Shown here piece by piece: positions 46,701-58,700 of a stretch of 64,000 nt of DNA. The DNA is taken from the NCBI GenBank assembly GCA_949987705.1, contig OX465283.1:137108101-137172100 (forward strand), given 5' to 3'. The notes below the pieces were generated by a model. It ran no database searches and had not been told where the DNA came from. It saw nothing but the letters and a program-made list of their open reading frames with translations. This DNA comes from Thereva unica (lineage: Eukaryota > Arthropoda > Insecta > Diptera > Therevidae). Position 1 is the stretch's first letter; each line of letters starts with the position of its first letter. Both the position numbers and the translations under genes were made by a program.

Positions 46701-49700
46701 AAACCCTTTGCTATCGGGAAGAAGAAAACAAAATATGTTGTAAGTAACATTAGAGATAGGTGAACACTTTAGACGTAGTGTGACTGGCAGTACAAAATAG
46801 AGTTGAGCCGGACTTACAAGAGGCAGTTCATTTGTCTCGTACACGATAGTAAATTGTACTGAGGCTTCAACTGTTTTAAATGTCCTGGTTCAAAAATAAT
46901 GTACTACTGGGATATGTGCGTGTATCTTGCGATTGTAAATTACGAAGTGGAGAGACATTTATTACTTCTTTTGCCGCAGTAAAATATCCAATTTGAACTG
47001 CGACGAGGTGAGATTGTAAACACGAACTGGAACAACATTTTCTTATTTCTTTTGCGACAGTAAAATATCCAATTCGAATTGCGGCGAGATGAGATTGTAA
47101 ACACGAACTGCAGAGACATTTTCTTACTGCTTTTGCCGCAGTAAAATATCCAATTTAAACCGTGGTGAGATTGTAAATACGAACTGGAGAGAAATCTCTT
47201 ACATTTTTTGAGGGAGTGAAATTTTATACTCGAGAGATATTTCTTAAGGCCCCCATACACGGTCCAATTGGTTGTACAGCGAAGTGCGGTTGTACAACCA
47301 AAACTATCGATAGTGGACCGGTCGGCCGACCAAAACTCGGTTTGCTCATCGGTTTGATGAAAATCAAACTGGGTTTGATTTTTTGAAGGCGTGGTTGGAT
47401 TTTTTGAAGGCGTGGTCACCGGTGCTCCAACATGCATGAAAGTAGTGGCGTAGTGCTCCAACCGACATCGAAAAACATCACATTAAAATAATTCATTATT
47501 TTGGATTTAAGTCATTTTATAAATTTTAATGAATTTTTGGATTTCAAAAAAGAAGAAACAAAGTCTTTGTTAATTATAAAATCCCTTAAATTAAATAAAA
47601 AAATATGGACTGCATTCTAAAGAAAGGTTTTCAGATAATATTTTGTAATTCATCCTTCTTTAGTTGAAGTTTACTTTTAATGAAATCCTCTTTTATTTAA
47701 TTTCGAATAAACCTATTATTTTAATAAATTTTGATGCATTTGGATTATTCCTGAGCGGCAAATAGTAAATTATTTTTGCGAATGTAATTTGCAAAATTTT
47801 TATTATGTTTTGTTTTGGGGTGTTGTTAAATTTATGGAAATTTTCAGGTAGGACTAATATTTCCTTTTTTAGGAAATATAGCTAAATTGACACTCAAAAC
47901 ATGCATCATTTACGTTATTCCATTGCAGATTTTATGTAAAATACTCACATAACCCTTTAGGTAGGGAAAATATTCCTTTTTTAGGTAAAGAACAGGTAAA
48001 GCGTGTAGGTGAAGGGTTGTTGTTCGATGTTTCCCAGCTCTGAGGTAAAGAAACAACAAAAAATCATTCATAGAATCTTATTGCAAATTTTATGACTCTG
48101 TTTTCATTCTAAAAAAATTTGTTGTCTCTAAAGAGGGTTTACGGACGATAGTTTAACGTGACAACGTCATGAGACCGTGGTAGCTGTCTGAAATCTCCGC
48201 ATAATATCACGTGGATGCCTCCGAATGGTTTGTCATAAAAGCCGGTAATCTGCTGCAGTCGGTAGTTGATTTTTTGAAGAATGGCTGAACTGAACATGCT
48301 GATCTCGTCGACGAAAACAGCTTTGACGCCAACGAACATGTTTCTGTAATCTTGCAAATTTTCTGTGGATAAGAGTTTTGTCACGCGAGAAGTTGTGAGA
48401 CGAAACGCTGAATGCACTGTAGTTCCACCAAGAGGTGCAGCGGCTTTACCTGTTCTTGCACAGGCAATGTAGGCGTTGTTCATCGAGTTGTACTCCTGAG
48501 TGTATCGGTTGTACGTTTCCATAAGGCACTTTAATGTGTAAGTTTTCCACAGCCCGCCGGACCGGTGAAGAAAATTTGTAGCGCTTCCAAAATGCCATCT
48601 CCACAACCATGTAATCGGTGAATGACTACAAGGATGATCTCCCGTTGTTCCGGATTGGGGCTTTGAAGAAACTCGCAATACTGCTGCTTTGACATCACAT
48701 TGCTGCGCTTTTTCACAATCGAGAATCCACAACAAATATTATTGTTGACAATTTTTGACAATTTTAATCAAATTTTTAAGATTACTACAATCAAATTTTT
48801 ATTAAAATTACTACGGGACTTACGGGACTAACGGGACTGACGGGACTAACGGGACATAACGGGACAATGAGTCATCATTTTTCGTGCATGCAGCCGGCGT
48901 TCATCGTTTTAATAGACGTTGTCACGTCAAAAAGAAATGAGATGTTTATAACCTTCTTAGCCACACAGACAATGTACCGTTGTAATTGTTGAGAGCAGGT
49001 AATTTATTATAATTCCTTTCATCCATTCTGAGGAAATTTTTAAAGTCCCTCATGGATGTCTCCTGCAACTCTTTTAACAAATTAACGTGAGAATATTTTT
49101 GTCGTTTCAAGAGCCACTGTTTGGTCCATAAATTTCTTCTTTTTCTTGCACTTTTTTTCTCGGAGCAAATGTCTATCACCATCGTTGATAACACTAATTT
49201 TAACTTTTGATTACTATCCATGTTAACTCTTTCGCGGCCGCACAGAAAATGAAGCTGTACAACCAAAAAGCGCAGTTGTGGGATATCACATTTTTGGTTG
49301 TACAGCATGGTTGTACAGCCAATTTGACCGTGTATGGGGGCCTTTACATTTTTCGAGGGAGGTAAATTTTGTACTGAAAAGACAATTCTTGCATTTTTTG
49401 AGGAAGTGAAGTTGGAGAGATACTTCTTACATTTTTCGAGGGAGGTAAATTTTTATTTTTAATTCTTTATCTATAACAAATAAAATATTTTCGTGTTATT
49501 TTCAATTTTAGGGAGTTTCATTTTAAATCTGTAAATATGTTTTTCCTTATACAGTTAACAAAAATTTTATAGAATATTTTTGTAATTAACATTCATAGGC
49601 ACAATAATTAATATTCCCATTTATTCATTCATCATTTATCGTATCCCCTCTTTCGCAAACGCAATGGATCTACACGCATCGCAACATTTGAGCCATTCAC

Positions 49701-52700
49701 TACGTGACGGGCTAGCAATACAATGGCACCTCGCCTCATTTGAAGTGAGACATTGTACTGGCTCCTCTTACAAACTCATTTTATAATCGTGTCCTACCTA
49801 ACACTACTACAAAAGGTGATTCCTAAGCTTAGTTTATCACATAAAAAAGCTGCTTCAGTCGTTCTGAAGTACTCAATAAAAAATTGAAATAAATTGGCGT
49901 TTTTAGTAATTTTAAAAATCAATTACATATTTTCATTTAAAAGACAAAACAAAATTAATATGTCATAACTATAAATTTTAAAACTTGCTTCTACAGTAAA
50001 CATGTTTGGAAAAACATATTCTCAATTCTTCTCCAATGCATTCGTTTTTACAGTATTTTCCAATAGATTTTTCTATTTTTTATTTTTTCTTAGGGTAGAA
50101 TTTCTTGATGTGGTAAACCAGAATTCATTGATAACTGTTACAGTATCAATTTCCTGCACGGTTTTACTAAACTAAATAATATCTAAATAAATTATACTCA
50201 TACTGAAACGAATGAAAACCGCAGAGCAATTCGTATGCATTTGCTTCTTTCGGTGAAGCCATATAGTATTCTTTAAGAGTTCGTGCCTACACCTTGCATG
50301 AATTAATTTTCACTTGAGTAAATTCATTATTTTTCAAGATATCTCGAAAAGATAACAACTAAAAATTTACCTCCATAGAAGAAGATTAAGTTTTTATCAG
50401 AAAGATAAATTGTAACAATTCAAGTGCGCTGTTGAAAAGTATTTAATTACTTACTTATCAAGATTGTCATAAAGTGAAAATGAAAAGTGGGTAGTATTAC
50501 ATTTATCTGTTATTTTTGTACTGATTTTTTCCACCGTAAAAGTTGTGACATGTAAGAGAAAGGTCAGTAATTGATAATAATTACGATTGCACATTTTAAT
50601 GGAATTTGTGATTTCAGATTTAAAAAAAGGTTAATTTGTAATTATGGGTAATGTCTATAATTCAGCTTTTAATAATTGTACAGCAAACCTATTTTATTTT
50701 TGTGCACAAGAAGGTGTTTACAAACTGATACATGAGTATCTACTAATTATTTAGTCATTCATAATATAATAAGATAGGTTTTTATATTATATAGAAACAA
50801 ATATCATAAATAATATGTGCAACGTGCAATACTACAAAAACTAATAATAGTTGGAAGATCAATTCTTACAAGAGAAATTTAATGAAGTTAAGTTTTTACT
50901 TTAAAGTACATATATGTACATGTTTTGGTAAATTATATTGTAAGGAGCTTTGTGGAATCTATAAGAGCATTCTTAATAATATTGCATATGATCATATAAT
51001 ATCATCATCAAGAGCTTCGTAGCCTGTTGTTAGCCTTGCCTTTCTGCAGTGTTGGAGGCAAAAAACGTGACCTATCGAGTAACAGGATGGAATGTTTTTG
51101 TTATGTTAGTACTCACAGCGTCCACAAAAAATCTTGGTGTGCCTGGGCCAAAGTGGTGCACACATTTAGAATGTGAATTTTCCGGAAAAATTTTAGGACC
51201 GCAACGTGACCTGTCGAGTAACAACATGAAATTGCTCTTAAAATGTAGTACTTACGTAGTAAAAAAATATGTTGGGGTGCCTGTCCAAATCTAATGCTAA
51301 AGTCTTGGCAGACCACTTTTTTGTTTTGAGAACTCAACTGACCTATCGAGTTTCAAACTAAACCAAATTAAAGTGTGAACATTTTTATACTGGAAAACAA
51401 AGGTCTTCTAACAAACCATCTAATTAGTCCGGGCTTTCAAAATGTTGAATTGGCTTAGAGGTCTCTTTTGGATTTTGTGTTTTGGAAGTGGACAGTCATT
51501 TTCTGAATATCAAAGAATGCTTCCTTGATTTGATAGTTTGACTCTTTGCATTGGCTGCTGTAGTCGTGCTGAAACCAGTGATAGATATCAATTTGCACCT
51601 TATCTTTGGTACGCAGCGTGAGTTATAAACGAGGATTGTGATCCTGGATCTACTATAAGACACCGCAAGATATGTATGTCTTTCTCTGCGTTTACCTCTA
51701 GTTGCAACCAAAATAGTAGACAAAAGGTCATACACATTGTGATTAGTTAAAAAAGCTTCAGCGCTCTAGTTCCTTCGTCTGTGGTTCTTCTTGGGCACGG
51801 TCGAACCTCACCTGCGGGTAAAGTGATTTTCCTTGAATTGTTGGCCCTATATTCAAATATCGTCGTGCAGTAATGTGTGGTGTTTTTGCTTTCATTTGAA
51901 GCAGTTGTATTTGCTCGTATAGTCTATATGGGAGTAGTTGTTGGAAAGACGACCAGTTGACTTGATGCTGTTGAGATTTTTTTGCGAACTCTTCTGCTTT
52001 TAGACATAACGCTTCATTTCGCAGGCAGGACATGTGTCTCCCGTCATAGTTTGGTATGATGCTATCATTTCCATGGAAGTCGTAGGTCTAGCTGATACAC
52101 TTCTTAGTCCACATGTAAAGCTCATAGTCATCTTCTCAAGTACCTCCAGACCGCTAACGTATCCTATGCTCTTCTATCATTAAAAAGAAGCTTACTACTA
52201 GACATGCATCATAACCTTAATGACATGACATTAAGGGTGATTCCTATACTTGATTTTTCTAACTAAAAAAAATATAATTCTAGAATAGCACTACCACCAG
52301 CGAATTATAAATTCCTTAAGCAGTAAACAAAACGTAGTTTAAAAGGATCTTTTTATCTTAGATTCGATCGAATTCTTATTGCTTCCAAAACACTAAAGTT
52401 TAATTTTGTCTTCCAGTTTCAAAAATGCAATTATTTTTGAAAAAACTTAAGGACCTCATAACAACACATTCTACTAAAAACTGGCATGATACTAACAATG
52501 CTAGTGCTATAATACAAGCCCTGCAATCGTTATTGAAAGTGGCCGAGATGACGAATCGTCCTTCAACCTTAGATGAGAATAAAAGATCATTCACCGTTCA
52601 ACGTAGAGATACAGGAGAAAAAACTATTTTTAATACTTCTATGGACAGCGATACGGAATACCATTCATCAAAAATGAGCTGCAATCAGGCAGAAAGCGAT

Positions 52701-55700
52701 GTAGAACTAAGCGAAAATGATACAGAAGAGTTTTATTTGACAGCAGATGAGGGTTATGAAGCAGATGCAGAATTTCCAGATATTTCCGAAATGGATGAAG
52801 ACATTGATACAATTTGGAGTCCCTATTCTCCATCATCGCGATATCGCACGCATATTGTACATGAAGGAATATGTAAAATTATTATTGAGATTTTAATTCA
52901 TTTATCTGAGAAATGTATTAATGATCCTGGAACATGGTCGAGCAATTTAAGCCAATTAGCTAATCGTTTGTATGTTATACGAGAATCACTAGGTGGTTCG
53001 TTGTTCCTTTTAAAAGGTTTTGCTCCAATTTTAAGTACAAATGACGTGAAACTAAGAGGTAAGTTCCATGCAATCTGATAAAACGATTAAACAATAATTT
53101 TTAATTTAGATTTTCAGCAATCTATTCTTGATCTTATAACAGATTTAAACACACCAGAAGTTTTATCTAACTATTTAAGAATTTTAGCTTCAGATAATCC
53201 TCCAGTGGATATACTGATTAAATATATGTCATATGTGAGTATTGGAAATGTACAAATTCAACCAAGTGCAGAATTAGAATTTCCAGTATACTATGGTGAG
53301 TTCTATTTATTTTCTTTCTAACCAATTTCTTAATTTCTTAATTTTTTTGTAGACGGCACTATTAAATCATCTTGTAATCCGCTTATGTACGAAAAAATCA
53401 AACAAATGCGAAATTACCATAAATTTCATATGCTGGAAACGCCATTCACGAAATCTGCTTGTATTATTCCCATAAATAGAACAAAACTATGGGATAATGA
53501 AGGTTTTACAATATCTGTTTGGATGCAAGTAAAAAGTTGTTGCAGTTCTTCTAAAAGTCCGTCTTTACATAATGTAGAAGAAAAGAGTAATGATTATGAA
53601 AACGAAAGGAAAAAAGTAGCTTACATTATATTTTTCTAACAAACATATTGTAATTTTTTTTTTGCTATTTTAGATACATCTAATCTCCATAGGTTCAAAT
53701 CAGTTAATCTTAAGCATTTATATTACCAATAATTTAAATCTTTCGTTTGAAACAAGCCGACCTACTGCAGAAATTAAAACAGACCGAGAAAAAAATTTAA
53801 ATAAAAATGCTCAACAAAATCATAATAGTAAGCAACTAAATCAATCAATGTATTCATTAAAACGTAAGAAAAAAGAACGAAGAACATCAATACCATTGCG
53901 CGAAATTAACGAGAACGAAGTATCGTCTTCCTTACCTAAGGATAGTTTAGTTGATAAAGAAACTCAAACAACAACTCCAGAAAAAATCTCAATAGTTAAT
54001 TCATTTTTTAATAGTATAACAAATTTTCCATTTTTCTCGTCATCTCACCATGAATCTGAAAATATATTTGAAGAGAAATGCGTAGAGTTAAAACATTTTC
54101 GATTGCCAAGAAGAAAATGGACCCATCTTTGTTTTGCTATCGATATGAAATCAAAACCATTTAATATAACTATAACAGTAGATGGATGTGAGCAGTACAT
54201 TATTAGTCTGCCATGTAATAATATTCGTCAATTAACAAAGACTGAAAATTTTCAAGTAATTTGTCTTGGGCAAGCAGAGGATGCAACTAAAGATGATGAT
54301 TGTGATATCAGTAAAAATGAAAATACATTACCAAAATATGGACTGGCGAATTGTATGGTATTTCATAAAGCTTTCAATGATAAGCGCCTATTAAGTCATC
54401 TAACAGCACTTGGTCCAGATTGTCAAAATTTAACCTATTGTCAGGTAAATTAATGAAAAAGTAAAATATATTTCTTATATGTTTTAGCGTTATTTTATTA
54501 AGGTCGGAAACATTATTCCTAACTATGGACTTCTTAACTACAGTAAATCCTTCAGCTTTGACGTAGACGATTTTATTGAAAGTAGCAAAATACTGAAGGA
54601 AAATTTAATCGCAACCTATTCAGCTCATGGACCAACGTATGTAACATCTTTTGATAAGGATATTTTAGGTTACACTGCAGGTAAACAAATACATATATCA
54701 AAAAAGTGCACTTTGTAATTTTTTATATTCTTAAGGACGTCAATTCGGTGTGGTTTTAGCTGGAAATGGTCCACTGACGTATTATGTTCCTTCAATACAG
54801 ACTGCTGTATTCATGTGTGGGGGAATGTCCTGCTTGATATATTTATTTGCAAGGGTAGGCAGACTATTAGTCTAGTGGATAGCGGTTTTTAGCTCCGAAT
54901 TCTTTCGGACAGCACAGATTAACGGGAAATTTGGACAGTAAGTAAGTAGAAGCTCAAGGAACAAAAGTTATATTCTGTTGATGTGTGCTTTTTCCCTGGG
55001 TGAATGGCACACTTTTTTATTCTTCTTCTTCTTCTTTAACAGCTTTACAAAGCTCTTTATTTTTGAGCCGGGTTATGGCTCTGCTAACTACTAAGCTTGG
55101 TGGCGGCAGCATAGCATTATCACCAGAAACTGGTAGAGCCTCCGAATCCTCAGTTAGCTCGCCATTTAGCAATTCATGAAAGTGCTCGTCTCATCGGTCC
55201 AAGATGCCTTTAGGATTGGTGATCAGATTCCCTTCTTTGTTCTTGCAGTATGTGCAATGTGGTGTGAATTGTGTCATACTGCGGACTCTTCGGTAGAACT
55301 CCCGCGCCTGGTGCGGCCGTCGCTCTCTGTACTGCTCTAGTTCAAAGACGAGATTTTTCTCCCAGGCTTCCTTTTTTCGTCTGTGTATTCTCTTTTCTTC
55401 TTTTCTGAGCTCTATATATTTCTCTTCGCATGCCTGTATTCTCTGAGACTACTGTGTTGCTCGGTACGCAGCATTCTTACGTTTAGTTGCCAGCTTTCAT
55501 TCATTATCGAGCCAGTCGTTCCGAACTCTACGACTTCTGCCTAAGATGGAATCAGCAGTACCAATGACAATATTTTTAAGGCGGGTCTAGCTCTCGTCGA
55601 TGCCCGGCATCTTATCCCCAAGACTTAGGGGAGTTCTAAAGCATGTCCTGGCTATTTCATTGCGTAGTGCAGTTGTGTTGATTCGAGCCTGATCAGCGGA

Positions 55701-58700
55701 TACAAAGCTTGTCAGCGTTGTAATGCGCTCTCGGAGCACCATCCCGACAATATAGTGATCCGAGTCGAAGTTGGCACCTCGGTACGTTCGTACCGTCGTC
55801 AGACCCGAAAGGTGGCGGCTGTCTATCAACACATGGTCTGTTTGGTTGCGAGTGGCTCCATCGGGAGATACCCAGGTGGTTATGGATATCTTTACGCCCA
55901 AATCTAGTACTTGCAACGCTTTCTGCCATCTCGATAACTCGATGTCCATTGTCATTAGTGTTTTCATGCAAGCTGTGGGTGCCTTGCCTGTAAATGGGCT
56001 CCCGGCCTACTTTGGCGTTCATATCTCTCAGTATGATTTTTACATCATACCTGGGGCAGGCATTAAGTTCTCGTTCAACTAATTCGAAGAATTCTTATTT
56101 ATCATCATCCTGGGACTCTTCTGTAGGTGCGGAAACGTTTATGAGACTGATGTTTTTAAATTTACCTCGCACACGAAGGGTGCATAGCCTTTCGTTTATT
56201 GCTTTAAAGCCGATAATGGTAGGCTTCATTCTTTTGCTGACCGTAAAACCTACTCCGAGGACATGGTGTTTTGTATGACAGCTGTAATATACGTCAATCT
56301 CAGGTTTTTGCAAAACACCATTCCCTGTCCACCTCATCCCTGAATGGCGGTAATGTCAGCTTTATACTTTTACAGGGTATCGGCTAGATGTTGTGTAGCT
56401 CCAGTTCTGTACAGAGTTCGAACATTCCATGAGAAAATTCGTAAATTGTTTTGCCTTTTTCGTTGCGTCGTCGTCGTTAGGTATGTTCCTCATCCCGTAA
56501 TAATTATTTTTTCCGGGTGAGGTTATTAGCCTTATCTATTTAAACATGATTTAATCGAAATATTGCTTAATTGTATTATCAAAAGGGGTACTTTTTACCG
56601 ACTTAAAACTAAAAGCACACATCAAGAACGTATAACTTTTGAAGAGGAGAGTAAGATAGGCTTAATTCCCAAATTTCATAAAAATCCGTGCTGCCCGAAA
56701 GAATTCGGAGGTGATACTATATTTTTACCGCTATCCACTGGACTATATTAATTTTATTTACTTTAATTTTACCAATATTATTGTCAGGTTGTTGAATTAA
56801 CATCAGATTCAACCGTCCAGTCATTAGCGCTTGATCTTCTCTTATCAATAGCATCTTCAAACGCTGATTTATTTACTGAATTTATAAAAAGAGATTACCT
56901 AAGCCTTATAGGATACGTTATAAAGACTGATAACTGCGCAAAAGATGTCTACCTGCTCAGAAGTATAATAAATAATGCATGTACTCAGCCAGTGATATCA
57001 AAAAGAAATGACACTATTCAAATATTAGAATGCACTCCGGCTTGCGTAATTTATTCGAACTTAATTATAAGGGTTATTAAGAGATACTCAGACTGGCATC
57101 GATATGGTTCAAAAGACTCAAAAGTACTAGATGTCCTTTTAACATGCATTCAGTCTCTTGTAAGAGAAAAACATCCGCATCAATCATTTAATATAAGCCA
57201 ATTAGCAAAAGCAGGACTTGTTAAGGAGCTCTTAAATCTCTGTAAAATATATATTATTGAAGCACCAAATCCTGTTTATATATCTGAAAAATCTGCTGAA
57301 TTATTTGTAAGTATATTAAGAACTTTTGCTGGATCTCCGCCTTCACCATCTTTACTCGATGAAATTATGAAGTTATTATTACTTCTGCAAAAGCCAAGCG
57401 AATGCTATGTTACACATGATAGATCGAAATTTTATTTTCTAATAAGCCCTGATCCGCCTATTAAACACAAACGAATTAACTTACCATTGCCGTCTAGGCA
57501 ACTTAAGCAATTAATACGTGATAGAAAAAAATCAGCACCAACAATTCGAACGACAGCTTTTCGTAAATCGTTTTCCAAAGAAGAATTCAATGAATTAGGG
57601 AAACGAGGACCAATAAGCTATGGACGATCTAAAAGCGACGGATCCGAAAATCGAAAGTACTCAGATAAAAAAAATAATTTTATATTTTGTATAAATGATG
57701 CAGAAACTTTAGAAGCGATTGCAGATTGTTCAAAAATTGATAAGAAAACAATTAGCACATTAAATAGTAATGGAATAACTAAGTGGCGTGTTTCACTTCA
57801 GACTTCGAATAAAGTTAGACAAAATCACATAAGCAGGAAGCGTATACGATCAATTCCTTGGTCGAATGCAGAAATTGAAATTAGAAAGAAACGAAAGAGA
57901 CGTAAGTTATAGCCTCAGTACTATTATAATATTTTAAGTCGAATTAAAAAGATATAAACATTTTTTTAATTATAGATAAATCAGCTTCAGACAGCAGTAC
58001 AGAATTGAGCTTTGTTCCACCAAAAGAGTATGACGTTGTTCATTCAGATGAAGTTTCCAGTTTTGATGGTAGCAATGCAAAAACTTTGAAACGGAAAAAA
58101 TCTTTAATAAAATCAGAATTTTACAAAATACCCGGAATTATTAAATTACAGGAAGGTCTTTATGTGCTATTAAAAGACTTTTTGCATATACTACCAGATA
58201 ATTCGATTGAAGAGGTACAATATTAACTTGCGCAATAAAAATAAATACAACACATAATCTTATCCTCAACAGGTTCTTACCCACTATGTTAAAGCGGAGA
58301 TTCTTTTAGTTCTATCAAATCATCATAGCTCAAAAGTAAGAGCCGCAATAGTTAGACTTTTGTCAGCGCTCTGTAATCGATTACCGACAAATGAATTACA
58401 AGCATTAAATAAAAAATCTTTTTGGCATCATCTTGGTAATCAACTTTCAATATGGCCAGCTGATAAAAATTTAATTGAAGCATGCATTCAGTGGGCTACT
58501 GGTACATTTCATACAGTAGAAGAATATCTAGCACAAGAAGAGTTGCAGGTTGAGAAAAAGTATGCTCTTAATGCCTTAATTGCAATATTGCCGCAAACTT
58601 TAGAAAATATCGATTTGGCTGTGAATATATTTGAACTAATGAACAAAATGTATAAGAGTGATGCGTCATCAAGAGTATATTTTTCTGACAATGGTTTAAT

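Larger units (their letters stand above)
47247..49343 (-). mobile_element. PIF/Harbinger DNA transposon derivative with TTA target duplication
   Basis: Ends AGGCCCCCATACACGGTC and GACCGTGTATGGGGGCCT are inverted, with GGTTGTACAGC / GCTGTACAACC just inside. TTA flanks both sides (47244-47246, 49344-49346), the standard Harbinger target. On the minus strand, from ATG 49221, an ORF reads [20 protein letters not shown] and [20 protein letters not shown], the conserved N-terminus of Harbinger nucleases. It stops at 48946, before any catalytic aspartate. A helicase fragment and a decamer array occupy the middle. Small relatives sharing the ends are at 59824-59980 and about 59576-59667. It lies in LYST intron 4. 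Confidence 0.82.

Noticed and set aside
46940..47461. 173-residue minus-strand open frame with a 27-residue repeat
   Set aside because: The repeat comes from an 81-bp tandem satellite, runs into a transposon end, and has no start or splice context of a gene.
51758..52033. 91-residue minus frame with [18 protein letters not shown]
   Set aside because: Faintly like a transposase DNA-binding helix, but too short and without neighbours to support it.
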